Positions 10,422 through 20,110 of a stretch of DNA of 64,000 nucleotides are shown piece by piece. This stretch comes from Phymatolithon calcareum (taxonomy: Eukaryota > Rhodophyta > Florideophyceae > Hapalidiales), in NCBI GenBank assembly GCA_977006965.1, contig OZ345381.1, positions 124,001 to 188,000 of the forward strand, read 5' to 3'. Every line of letters begins with the position of its first letter. The stretch's first letter is position 1. The translations under genes were made by a program, and so were the position numbers. Under the pieces are notes generated by a model. The model did not search any database, had not been told where the DNA came from, and was given only the letters and a program-made list of their open reading frames with translations.

Positions 10422-12281
10422 CTATGCTCTCACCTCCCTCACCTCTTTCACCCTAAGTTTCGTTGCACTCGCACAGCCGCACTTGGCCAAGTTCTCTGCG
10501 GTGAGAACTATGGCCCTAGATTCCTCCGAATCGATTATGACGCCCTGATTAGCGTCAACAACAAACGCGTGATCCACCATGTCGTCCTGCCGCACGCGCA
10601 CGATGAATACGCCCGAAGAGCGAGAAGCCATCGCCGTAAAGGCCGCCCACCGATCAGGAAGCTGAACTGCCTCCTGAATTGCCCGGCTCCGCGCGATTGT
10701 GCAGCGCCGACCGGAGAATTTCACCCGGTCGACGAGGCCTCCGAACGGACGGAGGCTCATAAAAAGGCTGTCATCGTCGTCTCTCAAGGCGTCGCGCACT
10801 CCTGCCGCGAACAGTGGCCCTGCCGCGGCACAGACGGCGTTTAAAAGCGCAGCACGGACGCAGTCGAACGAAGCTGCACCAGCATACGGCTGATGGCTCA
10901 CGTCCCGCAGCGCGCCCGCTGGCCAACTGACTTGTTCGCGGGCCCCGACGCCCGCGACAATGACGGCCACACCAGGCCGGCGCTGCAAAAACGCGAAGAC
11001 ATGCCCAAGCACAACTGCATCGCGAGACATTCTTGCGTCCTGGCGAAGGCCACGAGACGCTGGAATAATGCAGCATGGCGTGTCGACGCCAAGAAGCGCC
11101 GCCCGCGACCCAGGCACGGCATAAGTCGGAAGCCGCATTGCGCCAGCGCGAGAGCTGGCGAAGATCTCCTCATCCCACTGGACGGGATGAAAGACCTCGT
11201 GCCCACTACGTGCCTGTGCAGCGGCGTGGACCACCCCGGAGGCAATGGCAAGGCCATTGCCATCGACGGAGTTATCCCCGAGCGCGACAACCTCGATGAA
11301 CCACCTCCCATGTTCATCGCAGGAGCCGCGCTCGACGTCGGCAGTAGCACACAGCGGGGAGTTTCCAGGAAACTGCAACCCGCCACGCAATCCGCCAACG
11401 ACCGCCACTCGGGCTTCGCGCTCTACGGCATCCCCGGGCACTGGGCTTAACGGAGCCACCGTCGGCGCCATCGTGCAAGGCGCCGCGCCCGGAACCGCAG
11501 GACGAGCCGCGCGCGCAGCCGCCGCGCCACCGGCTGCCATTGCCCTTCGATCGGCACCCGGCGCGGCAGGCCCGGTATTTCGGTGAGCGTTGCCCCGGGC
11601 CCGCGCGCGCAAGGCTGCCGCACCGCCCGCTGAAGCCTCGTTCCCATCTCCGCCGCGCACCACAGGCCCGGTATTTGCGTGCTCATCGCCCGGGGCCCGC
11701 GCGCGCGCAGCGGCCGCACCGCCAGCACATGTGGTCGCGACATCCGCGCCGCGCCCGGCCGCGCCGGCATTGACGCTGAGTTCCTCCCCGGCGCACCACG
11801 GGCGGCAGGAGAATTTGTCATCGCGGTGCATAGGCGCGCGCTTGTGCGCGCGCCTCCTCCGCCGCCCCCGACGGGCGACGGAGCCCTCAGAAATGCTGTC
11901 GCGCGGCGCCCGCCCGGCGCGCACGTTGTCCGCCTGGCGCGCGCGCCCGGCTGCCAACGCCCAGAACTCGGCACATTCGTACCCGGGCGTCGGCGTCGTT
12001 TTGGGCAGAAGGGCGTACGCGCTCCGCCGCCATGCCCCTGGCTTCGCAGCACCGCCCCGAACGCGCGCCATGGTGCGCTTCGGCGAGGATGGCGGCGAAC
12101 GCGATGGCAGGCACAAGGGGGCATTTTGTCCCGCGTGCACTGCGCGGGCATATTCCCGTTGGGCTCTTCCCGCTTTTTTTAGATCCCTTTGTTTCATTGC
12201 TTTTAATTCTATGATAGGTATGATACGGCATGCAGCCACTGTTAGCACCTCCAGCGCCCATGGGAGGGAGTGTCGAGTCAT
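10422..12281 (-). CDS. Antisense ORF inside copia element, cysteine-peptidase-like C-terminus
   Basis: This 619-codon ORF runs on the strand opposite gag-pol. It starts at an ATG 11 bp inside the 3' LTR (12281; other ATGs at 12197 and later) and stops at 10422, 75 bp beyond the end of pol. The N-terminal half is very GC-rich, basic and low-complexity, with about three repeats of roughly 30 residues (GGAAAARARA / NTGP type). The C-terminal 150 residues look like a folded domain: SFDCVRAALLNAV carries a Cys in a helix-start context, and about 125 residues later HAFVVDANQGVIIDSEES gives a His and Asp/Asn. This is the order of papain-fold peptidases (C39, OTU and similar). The family call is inference from motif layout. 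Long ORFs arise easily in GC-rich DNA, but this C-terminal segment is not low-complexity. Confidence 0.6.
   Translation of the reverse strand: MTRHSLPWALEVLTVAACRIIPIIELKAMKQRDLKKAGRAQREYARAVHAGQNAPLCLPSRSPPSSPKRTMARVRGGAAKPGAWRRSAYALLPKTTPTPGYECAEFWALAAGRARQADNVRAGRAPRDSISEGSVARRGRRRRRAHKRAPMHRDDKFSCRPWCAGEELSVNAGAAGRGADVATTCAGGAAAARARAPGDEHANTGPVVRGGDGNEASAGGAAALRARARGNAHRNTGPAAPGADRRAMAAGGAAAARAARPAVPGAAPCTMAPTVAPLSPVPGDAVEREARVAVVGGLRGGLQFPGNSPLCATADVERGSCDEHGRWFIEVVALGDNSVDGNGLAIASGVVHAAAQARSGHEVFHPVQWDEEIFASSRAGAMRLPTYAVPGSRAALLGVDTPCCIIPASRGLRQDARMSRDAVVLGHVFAFLQRRPGVAVIVAGVGAREQVSWPAGALRDVSHQPYAGAASFDCVRAALLNAVCAAAGPLFAAGVRDALRDDDDSLFMSLRPFGGLVDRVKFSGRRCTIARSRAIQEAVQLPDRWAAFTAMASRSSGVFIVRVRQDDMVDHAFVVDANQGVIIDSEESRAIVLTAENLAKCGCASATKLRVKEVREVRA
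12261..12270 (+). other. Polypurine tract of copia element
   Basis: The purine-rich run TGGGAGGGAG abuts the 3' LTR, the expected position for the plus-strand primer in LTR-element reverse transcription. Confidence 0.75.
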
Positions 12282-12617
12282 TCGTTGTCATACATGGGCG
12301 TGCAGCCACAAACCCCAGCGGTCTGTGAGCTGCGGAGGTGCGTCCTATCATACACGCTAGATACCTTAAGATAGATTTAGTTGTCCCTCGCTACTTTGCC
12401 TGGGCTAGAATGTTGTAAAGATTGGCACTTGCTAAAAGGTCTAGTCTACAGCACAAGCTCGGCTTGCGCGCATTCTCACCCCGCGCAGAGGCATCGGCCT
12501 TTGCAAACACTACACCCCCTTTCCCCCCTTTTTTTGGAACGGACCGCGCAGCCACTCCCGCCCTCTGATTGTACAGAGGGCAGCGCCGTGCGAGGCGCAA
12601 ACGGGCCTGTGACGACA
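12271..12617 (+). repeat. 3' LTR of copia element
   Basis: This repeat matches 4771-5117 except for four substitutions. The ATTAT target duplication follows it at 12618-12622. The first ATG of the antisense ORF lies just inside its 5' edge. Confidence 0.97.
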
Positions 12618-12782
12618 ATTATAGACCTCGTTCTTAAGCATCCCAGGGTTTTCAGTGACATCAACAGTGCAATGTTCTGCTGGCAACCACACCGTGATCA
12701 TCATCATTATAATAATAAGCGCCGTGCGAGTGGAGTCATTATATTATCCCACGTGCAGACCTTATATGTGATTAATCGCATA

Positions 12783-13528
12783 CAGGGGGGGGTCGCTATA
12801 TAGTGCTACATCGAACCAGACCAAAAAAATGCGCACTATCTAGGTTCCGCACTAAATGAAATTAACAGAAGCTTTGAAAGGGTGGTTGCCGTGACCCCCA
12901 ACGATGTTGCACTGAGAAGGGGGAGAACGAGTTTACTGGCGTGTTTCATCTTCAGGACGCTTGTTGAACATCTCTGAGACTAGTAGCTCTCTCTGCTTAT
13001 AATTGTTCTTCTTTCGAATAGCGTCTATGAATACTCGACATGCTCGTTGAAGAAGACTACTAGCGTCGGTAAGGTTGCACAAAAACCCAGACTCTTGAAG
13101 AGGGCGAAACATGGTGTGCAAATCAGCGAGAGCTCGGGGAGATGCGATTACCGCAGAAACTTCTTCGTCTTCGCTCTCCTTGTCAGGTTCAGGTGCGCTT
13201 TGAATTACAGGCTCCTCAAATACATCTGAAACATCGGAAACGAAAGCCTCTTGAACGTCTATATCATCCTCCACCTCAAACCAACGCTCCACATCCTCGT
13301 GTCTGACGTCGTCGTCTATTTCAGCTCTGAGCGTGTCGTCATCTGGTAAACTGACTTTCAATTTACGGTGAGATGGAGAGCTGAGGAGACGAAGAGAAGA
13401 ATGTCGGCCAGGAATTCTCTGTAAGCAACTACACGTGTCTTTGATATGATAATCGTGCCAGCCCATAATAAGTAGCACTAAGTAGAGGGTAGCACTATAT
13501 AACCCGGCACTATATAGCGACAACCCTG
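12783..13528 (-). mobile_element. Internally deleted pogo/Tigger-like DNA transposon
   Basis: The 746-bp element begins CAGGG and ends CCCTG, with similar terminal repeats (gtcgctatatagtgc at both ends), and is flanked by TA dinucleotides (12781-12782, 13529-13530). TA targets and CAG termini are typical of the Tc1/mariner-pogo superfamily. It encodes only a transposase C-terminal remnant. Confidence 0.75.
12933..13480 (-). pseudogene. Transposase C-terminal remnant (pogo/Tigger-like)
   Basis: The minus-strand frame stops at TAA 12933. It encodes an acidic stretch (DDDVRHEDVERWFEVEDD) followed by a helical tail ending KQRELLVSEMF, the layout of the region after the DDE domain in Tigger/jerky-type transposases (acidic linker, short helix, KQ..I..FF tail). 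No DDE catalytic residues remain. Upstream the frame runs through the element's terminal repeat and into a neighbouring repeat, so the N-terminal part of the open frame is fortuitous. Confidence 0.55.
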
Positions 13529-13620
13529 TATCAAGCAAAGAAAACTTCACAGCTCGCAGAATATCGCCGATTTTCCAATTTTTTTCCTGTTGATAATCGA
13601 AGAGGGCTGTCTGCCTTCTA

Positions 13621-14018
13621 CAGTCAGACCTCGATAAATGGAACCTCTTTTTTAGAATAACCTCGGTTATCAGCATAATCGGGTGCTCTACGAATACCGT
13701 ATCCGCCTAAATTTAACGAAAATTAAAGGATTCTAGAATATTTGATAGGGGGATTACTTCATGTTCGAGGTCACGGGGCATACCTTAAATTTTGTTATAA
13801 TTTTGTTAAGCGTACACGGAGCATATCCTCACTCGTAGAATACTGTAAGTACTTTTCATGTTTCTCCTGCCATTGGCATACAGTCCAGTAGAATATGGCT
13901 ACTGTTCGGCACACGTGTGATCCAAAACTTATGATTCAAAATTCGACTTCGGAATAACCTCGATTTTGAGAATATTGGACCATTCCACATTGCCCATCCA
14001 TTTATCGAGGTCTGACTG
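13621..14018 (+). mobile_element. MITE, pogo/Tigger type, copy 1
   Basis: The element is 398 bp. It starts CAGTCAGACCTCGATAAATGG and ends with the inverted form, flanked by TA on both sides (13619-13620, 14019-14020). A related copy in the opposite orientation lies at 36381-36802. No ORF of interest. The terminal repeat resembles those of Tigger/pogo families. Confidence 0.85.
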
Positions 14019-14452
14019 TATACAGATGCCCCTCGCTTTCAGAAGACTCCTTTATTGCTCTATAGAACTAAAGACATTTATTGAAAAGAAGGCGAGCTAT
14101 GAGTAAACCAGTTATATATGCGATATTTCGCATGTAACTTCGTAATCATAGCTGATATTTTTATGATGCTCGACACTTCAACAGGATTTTCAACAAGGAC
14201 AAAAAGTTTAAAAAAGCACAATGTTGCTATCAAAAATGTACATTTTCCTTATATGCGAAAAATCGCATGCCCCATGCACGTGGGTTATAATGACTCCACT
14301 CGCACGGCGCTTATTTATCCCAGACCATATGTGCCAAATTGGGGTGCACCCCAACTGGGGGCAGCTGAGAAAACGCACGTTCGTGCTCGTGACAACAGCT
14401 TGAAAGCGGTTGCCGACAACAGTACTGTACAAGTCTTTACCGGTCCTACACT

Positions 14453-14845
14453 ATGGGTCTTTTGGACACTTGTCTTGGAAACGCCGCGGCGGCAGACAGG
14501 GAGAACGTCGAAAGCAAGATTCGTCCCATCCTCGCAGACGGAGAAACCGTTTCACATGCGTACAAGGTCGGTATGAGAAATCTGTGCGTGTTCACTAACT
14601 ATCGTCTCATTCTCATCGACAAGCAGGGCCTTACTGGGAAGAGACAGATGATTGCAAGTTACCCGTACAAGTCATTCCAGAGCTGGTCAACTTGTAATGC
14701 TGGGACTTTTGATTGTGTCAGCGAGCTTTACATTACGATCGCGGGCGGCACAGGACTTCCGCTCAAGTTGAATTTTGGGAGGAAGGTTGACATTAACGGT
14801 ATTTCCAAAGTCATCAGCGCTCATGTTTTCCATGCGAGCATGTAA
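14453..14845 (+). CDS. Bacterial-type PH-domain protein (bPH_1/YvbH-like)
   Basis: The protein has 130 residues, about the full length of this family, starting at ATG 14453 (MGLLDTCLGNAAA). Motifs in order are an N-terminal short helix (MGLLD...GN), LADGETVSHAYKVGMR, FTNYRLILIDKQGLTGKR, a YPYKSFQSWS strand, DCVSELYITI and VDINGISKVISAH. These are the signature of the bacterial PH domain (pfam bPH_1, formerly DUF1696), a small beta-barrel of unknown ligand. There is no signal peptide or membrane segment, so it is probably cytosolic. It has no intron and stands alone between repeats. A bacterial origin by transfer is possible because the family is mainly bacterial, but I cannot test this here. 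Confidence 0.88.
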   Translation: MGLLDTCLGNAAAADRENVESKIRPILADGETVSHAYKVGMRNLCVFTNYRLILIDKQGLTGKRQMIASYPYKSFQSWSTCNAGTFDCVSELYITIAGGTGLPLKLNFGRKVDINGISKVISAHVFHASM

Positions 14846-15015
14846 TATCGTCACATATACTAGTGTATTTCAATATTTGAAACAGCAGTTTCAAGTGCCG
14901 CGTGCGCTCGTTTATATTACTATACAAAGCGATACATCTAAAATACAATTCGCTACAAAGCGCACGGACAAAGCCATGTCGTGCACAGTTCAAAACTGAC
15001 CCACCGTCGCATTCT

Positions 15016-15033
15016 CCCCCCCCCCCCCCCCCC
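15016..15033 (+). repeat. Poly-C tract, 18 C
   Basis: A homopolymer of 18 cytosines lies within a C-rich stretch (about 14990-15190) between the PH-domain gene and LINE copy 2. Confidence 0.95.
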
Positions 15034-15195
15034 ACCACTACCGTACAATCCGAAAATTCCTCCTCACCCTCAACGAGCCACCTCCGTCGCGACGAATTCC
15101 ACCCCAACATCCTGCCCCCCATTGCAAAACTTTCTCAACTGCGGCACAACCCTTTCCGCACATTCCGCATCCCCCTGTTCAAACGCCACCAAGGG

Positions 15196-16938
15196 GTCGC
15201 TTCTGCAAGGTATAAGGGGTGAGTACCCCATCAACACTCTTCCGTCTCCTTTTTGTTGGCGTTAGATGCGTACCGGCACGATACCAGACGCGAATGTCCG
15301 CTCTAGAGTGGCGGAGCGACGTCGAGCGTAGTACGAGTCGTATGCGTTGTTGATCAGCTATGTCGCCAACTCTCTATAAAACATACGCAGTGTTATGTTC
15401 TTCTATCTCTCCGGGCTCACTCCGGAGTTTGGAAACCTGCTGTCAAAGACATACATCTCTAACAGAAAACTATTGATGCGGAACGACAAACCTCGATTGC
15501 GCACCTTCTTCTCCAGATTCAAGCTCTCCTGCCTGCACCGACTGTTCCTTTCAAATTGAGCGCATGCTGAACATTGTATTTAGCATACTTCTCGGCATAG
15601 TGGGGAAGACCAATATCAATCAAATGACCGCCTTGGCAATACCATAGGGATACTAACTCACCGACGCAAATCACTTCCGAAGAGTATACTTTTCTCTGGA
15701 CACTGAAGCAGATACAGCAGAAATTTTCGGCGAACCTTGCAGAAACATTTCCAGAATAGATCGATTGATGGTTCTCGGAAATATCGGACTCTACAGAAAA
15801 GGGTTCATACTTTCGACATGCTTAAGACTATATAAGGCGCTCGTCCGGCCAATGACGGAGTATCTTCTCTCGTTCCCAGACCTGATGAGTAACATCCTCC
15901 GCGCACAGGGCGCTCTAGAGAGCAACCTGTTCTCAACAATTTTCGGCACGTGGTGCAAGAATATGCAGGCCCGCTTTCGAGGAATATACCGCCTGGAATC
16001 CATTCAACTACGCCAAGCGCATTTGAGCTCCAAGTTCATAACAGAACAGAAATTTCGAAGAAAACAGGCACTTGAGCTTCCCAAGGGAACAACACGACTG
16101 GCAATATTAAACGCGACAAACGATGTGCTTCGCAAAGCTCTTCTCTGTAGCTCTACAGAGGTATTTGCGCGCAACCTAGATGCCACGACAAATGTAAACG
16201 CAAGAACGCAGAAGAACGCAAAAGAAGAACTGGATGCATGTCTCACTCCTAAAGCCGTTGGACGGGAGGGCCGGCGCCCTCCTCATCCCATCAAGAACAA
16301 GCTACCATCATTTCTCACCCTCGAAAAAGCGAAGCACAGGCTTCTTTGCGTGCACTGGTTATTTCACCGCTTCCCATACTCCTGGCAAGAGCAAGCAAGA
16401 AACGAAGATTCCGAACTAAATGAAGATCTCAAAGGTATTTCAAACTTAATGCCCATACAACGACTTTCCGATATTCAAAGAGAGATACTGGAAATGGCAG
16501 TTGATACTGTCCAAAGAAAATGTCCGAAATCAACTACTTAATTGAGAACGTAAGCGAAGGATTGTAGCGCAACGAAAAGTCTCTCAGGTGCAATGAAAAT
16601 TGACAAAGGGAACTTCAATTAAACAGGAATCCAATCCAATCCTTGCAGAAACATTCCAGCGTCTCCGAAGCACGGTGGCGGGATATTCTTGTTAACGATT
16701 CCTGTTCCATAATTCCTTCTTCGAGCCAGATTCAAACCTTGTCGTGAGGATGAGAATGCTGAAGAGTTTCAGCAGCTCTAACTTTTTAGTTGCTCGTCAT
16801 CCAATTCGATGGGGCTTGAGCAACATGACCACGAAGCAATTGTATGAAGTGCGAGAACCAATCCAACCTTTTTCGGTCATTGTGTGACGTTCAGGTGTAC
16901 GTACTGACGAGAACTAGAGAGGAACTTCATCTTAAATA
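15196..16938 (+). mobile_element. Non-LTR retrotransposon (LINE) unit, copy 2
   Basis: This is the second copy of the 1,743-bp unit, colinear with 2141-3883 with only scattered substitutions. It starts (gtcgcttctgcaagg) and ends (tcttaaata) at the same bases as copy 1, while the flanks differ completely. The two copies sit on either side of the copia element in the same orientation. Confidence 0.85.
15657..16541 (+). pseudogene. LINE reverse transcriptase C-terminal fragment, copy 2
   Basis: Equivalent to 2602-3486, with a few amino-acid changes in the alignable 258 residues (for example S/N and C/R near the middle, G/E later). It keeps the LRLYKALVRPMTEY segment and the KAKHRLLCVHWLF motif. 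The catalytic palm is absent. That both copies stay open over 258 codons suggests a recent common source. Confidence 0.75.
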
Positions 16939-18776
16939 GCATAAATAACATTGCGTTCGAACTATTCGACCTCATGCGTGACAGTGCCAAGTGTAGGATC
17001 AGGCGTAATAAGATCGACGGTTTTTTGCGACTCCTGGTCACAGAATCTTTGCAATATATACGCCATAGGGCCACGAACAGAGCGTTGAGAGCTTTTTTGA
17101 TTTCTAGGAGGGGTCAGTACGGCATGGAGATCGTGTTGGATAGGAATACCTGGAGGGGAGCGCTCAGTGTCCTAAAGAGATCTGTTCAAGTTTGCACTGT
17201 AAGCGGGTCTAAATGTCAAACGAGTCCTTGCATCTTCTTGGCGATAGCGACTTGGTCCGACTAGATATGGCACTTGAACATCTTAGACGAAAGTTCCCTA
17301 CCATCACTTCAACAATGTTGACGGTCTTCACCTTAGTTTTTTGCTCTGGATGTTTCATCAAAATCCACTTTTCATTATTTGAAGAGCTCGCTTTTCATGA
17401 GTGAAAATCTTGTGAACCGCATAGCGAAAAAGCCGACGGTGGATACAGCCGGGCTGTTCGCGTACGCTGACCTCCCTCAGGCACCGACACTGTTGGCACA
17501 TACCTACACTACCAGCAACGGCATCCAAGGTGTGCGACCGACACTGCGCTAAGCGAATTTCTTCCCGTTGCACGTTTGTTTTACTCGGTATTTATCCGTG
17601 CCAGTTCTGCCCGTGCCTTGCCTTGGAGGTATGCCTTTCTCTTCACCAGAAGAGAGTCCCTGGTTTCGGCTAAGTGGTAGGCGCATTTCTGGCGGTCAAA
17701 AGCAAACCAGACCGACGACTGCCCGGGCGGTCGCAAAACGATTATCAACATGACTCTGGCAGATGATGCCGCTGTCCAGTACAAGCTATGGCTTGAGGTG
17801 GGACGACTGATGAAAAAGGGGAAGACGGCAGAGGAAGCAGGCGCGACGGAGGAGATGAGTAGTGTTTTTGGGGAGATCTCCGGTCAGTACAGCCTGAACT
17901 TGGCGACCGGTTCCTCTCGGTTACCGTACGAGCCCTGTCATCCTGGGCCCGGCATTTTCCAAGGCGGTTTCTTCAGTCATCCCACGTGGAAACACAGCCC
18001 TCACTCCACGCCTTGTGGAAGCATGAGATGAATTACTTCAACTCGGCTGGCTACTGGTTGGGATTGCAACAAACGGCGTACTCGATGATGAAGAGGCTTG
18101 GGTCAGATCAACACGCTAAAGCACCGTATATCTACGCATGGACGCAATTGCTTGGGGAGTTTGCGAACACATCTCGACTGCTTGCCTTTCTCTTTGTCTT
18201 TTGTCCTACATGGTGACAAGCCATAATTAAGTGCTTCCGCGGAAGTCTCTCGGGAAACCTAAGATCATGGAGCCTGTACAAAAAGCATCAAATTTGTCTG
18301 CTTGAAGTTTTCTGATAATCGTCCGATCATGTTGGCGTTTTCTGCAGCACGCAAGCCCGTGGAATTTGCAAGCACGATTCAGAACCGGCGCAGCAAGCTC
18401 TCGCGGGGCTTGACGCGCTCGGAAAATTTGGCGTGCGATTAGTCCTTCCGTAGCTCTACCGCTAGAAAGGTCTCCTTGGTGACTGCTTTGAAAAAAGTAA
18501 AGAAAACAAAATTTCTCGCAATGAAATACCAGAACGACCATTAATTTGTCTAACATGAACTTCCAGAACAGCCCCATGCAATTTTTTTAGACTTTTCCAA
18601 ACAGCTATAAAGTCGGGACCACTCTGCTAAACTTCTTACTGCAGTTGCTTTGGCGTGAACGAGAGCAAAGACTTGTCGGCAAGGGTCTTCAATCCATTAT
18701 CATGGACGATCATGCACCGGAGGATACGACCACCATAGAGCAAGTTTAAGCGGTAATTCATAACGACCTACCAGGA
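16939..18776. other. Region with unrecognised coding-like fragments
   Basis: Open fragments on the plus strand at about 16941-17198 (Arg-rich, with RIRRNKIDGFLRLLVTES), 17397-17552 (51 codons, ATG to TAA) and 17750-18216 look more protein-like than their neighbours. None has a known domain and they are separated by stops or frame changes. They may be remnants of one or more dead genes. A perfect 12-bp palindrome cttccgcggaag lies near 18234. Confidence 0.35.
17750..18216 (+). pseudogene. Unrecognised gene remnant with a frameshift
   Basis: ATG 17750 opens a frame (MTLADDAAVQYKLWLEVGRL, charged helical) that is protein-like for about 60 codons. A second frame is then better, with segments such as AGYWLGLQQTAYSMMKRLG and AWTQLLGEFANTSRLL, ending at TGA 18214-18216. 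A one-base frame change near 17990-18000 would join them. I do not recognise the product. It could equally be part of a decayed transposon. Confidence 0.3.
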
Positions 18777-19025
18777 GTGCTATATATAAGGGACAGAACT
18801 ACACGGTTGAGATGCCTTCGAGTTATTTTCAACAGAGTTCCTTTGTGGAGAAAGTCCATTCTGGCGAAATACTTTGGGGCTGGTGCTGTGGTGGAGCTTA
18901 TCGTGTTGCAACGTATACTACGGACTATGAAGATGGACCAAGAAACGGAATATGAATGCAAAAGACTTACTCGGGCCCTGACAGGGAGAGAAATTCGAAT
19001 TAAGGAGATATTAGAAGGAGAGTAG
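18777..19025 (+). pseudogene. Possible LINE C-terminal relic
   Basis: This 82-codon fragment ends at TAG 19023-19025. It contains RLRCLRVIFNRVPLW, then a leucine-rich and charged tail (LTRALTGREIRIKEILEGE). The order resembles the C-terminal block of the LINE relics at 2602-3486 and 23298-23822 (HR-x-L-x-V-x-W-x-F-x-R-F-P then charged helices). An A-rich run (gcttttaaaaataaaatc) follows near 19087, like other LINE tails here. The similarity is weak. Confidence 0.35.
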
Positions 19026-19828
19026 AGAGATGAGTACCGAAAACATCGAGAAGCTGCCCTGTTACTCAACTTGAGGCTTTGGGAGCTTTTAAAAATAAAA
19101 TCAATATATATCCCCCCCCGTTAATTCATGTACATCTTCTCGATTATAAGAGAGCAAGTACGTAATCACGCCCGAGAAATATCTGAAATGAAGCCCAGCA
19201 TTCGAGTCTGCCATCCACCTCCTTTTGCACCTCCCGCAAAGATGTTTTTCCAGCTGGTGATGCTACTCTGATCCTGCCGCCACTGAAAAATGTGTGTCGA
19301 ACAATGTTGTAATGCTCCGTCAAGATCGAGGATGAGGAACACGGTTCATCGCCACCGAAACCACTCGGACGAGAAAAGGCCGTCAATGTCATTGCGAACG
19401 ATTGCACAAACCTTTTTCCACACATTTCTCGAACAATTCTTTTGTCTTTTTGTGTTCGCCCACAACCAGGAGGCCCTTGTCGATCGAGTTCCCGCTTCAA
19501 CTCTCAAGGCCCAGATAACTGGACCTTATTTCCGAAAACTGGGATGCGCTGAAAGACTCTTCTGAGAATGTGGCCCATTCTGGTTCGAAGAAGAAGAAAT
19601 GTAGATTTTTATTCAAAAGTTATCAACGCATCTGCTGACGCTTAGGGCAACTTTCCTAATGTCAGGAGGTTTGGGCTGGATTCTGTCTAAAGAAGAGCTT
19701 CTTTTTTTGTTAGTGTAACACGATTCAGTGGGGTACAAGAACCCATCTCTGGCCTCTTTCGGGACCTCGAGAGGGAAAATTACTCCGCTGTCCTGTGGCA
19801 CGCCGTGATTTCAGGTTTCGAACAGTCC
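19026..19828. other. Intergenic, nothing recognised
   Basis: Short open frames on both strands overlap one another and show no recognisable domain. The minus-strand frame ending at 19144 has a charged segment (LREVQKEVDGRLE), but no family could be assigned. Confidence 0.4.
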
Positions 19829-20110
19829 TTACTTGTCCACAGCCTGAAACATGGTGAAGTGCTCGTCGAGCGTTCGCTTAGTCCAGGCGCTGTCTTCTTT
19901 GCATAGTCTGTTCTTTGCGAGGCCATTTATCACGTCTTCGATGGCACCTTTCCCATATTGGCGGGTGAGCTCGATAAGGGTGGAGGTGCTCGTTGGAGGG
20001 AACATTCCAAATGACCATTTGATGACAAGTGTTCTATGTATTAACGAAACTGACGAGCACCTAATTTTAAGGTATGGCAGATGTAAGCATATTGGTAGAG
20101 TGGGCACAAA
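19829..20110 (-). pseudogene. LINE C-terminal relic (HR-x-L motif)
   Basis: The minus-strand frame ending at 19829 contains LIHRTLVIKWSFGMFPP followed by a charged helical region (YGKGAIEDVINGLAK). This matches the block RHRQLAVKWAFGRFPP at 23298-23822 and KHRLLCVHWLFHRFP at 2602-3486. No intact upstream reverse transcriptase frame is present, so it is an isolated decayed C-terminus. Confidence 0.5.

Larger units (their letters stand above)
4771..12617 (+). mobile_element. Full-length Ty1/copia-type LTR retrotransposon with an antisense ORF
   Basis: The element is 7,847 bp with two 347-bp LTRs that begin TG and end CA. It is flanked by a perfect 5-bp target duplication ATTAT (4766-4770 and 12618-12622). 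The internal order is gag, protease, integrase, reverse transcriptase, RNase H; integrase before RT defines the copia group. The LTRs differ at four positions by my count (98.8% identity), so insertion was recent. Coding is damaged by a TAG in gag (5626-5628) and a TGA in RNase H (10251-10253). Two unusual features are a -1 frameshift cassette between gag and pol and a 1.86-kb minus-strand ORF between pol and the 3' LTR. No standard initiator-Met primer-binding site was recognised after the 5' LTR. Confidence 0.97.
12711..14317. mobile_element. Composite nest: outer inverted repeats enclosing two pogo-like elements
   Basis: The left arm (about 12711-12780) is complementary to the right arm (about 14258-14317). 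Both share a core ataagcgccgtgcgagtgg and cattata...cacgtgca. Similarity fades outside these limits, as expected for terminal inverted repeats of an older element. Inside are two separate TA-flanked insertions, 12783-13528 and 13621-14018. A perfect palindrome (ttggggtgcaccccaa) lies at 14339-14354 just outside. No transposase for the outer element was recognised. Confidence 0.55.

Noticed and set aside
11245-12360. Several plus-strand and alternate-frame ORFs of 100-256 codons
   Set aside because: They overlap the 619-codon antisense frame in GC-rich, repetitive DNA and are low-complexity Ala/Arg/Pro strings without domains. Treated as shadows.
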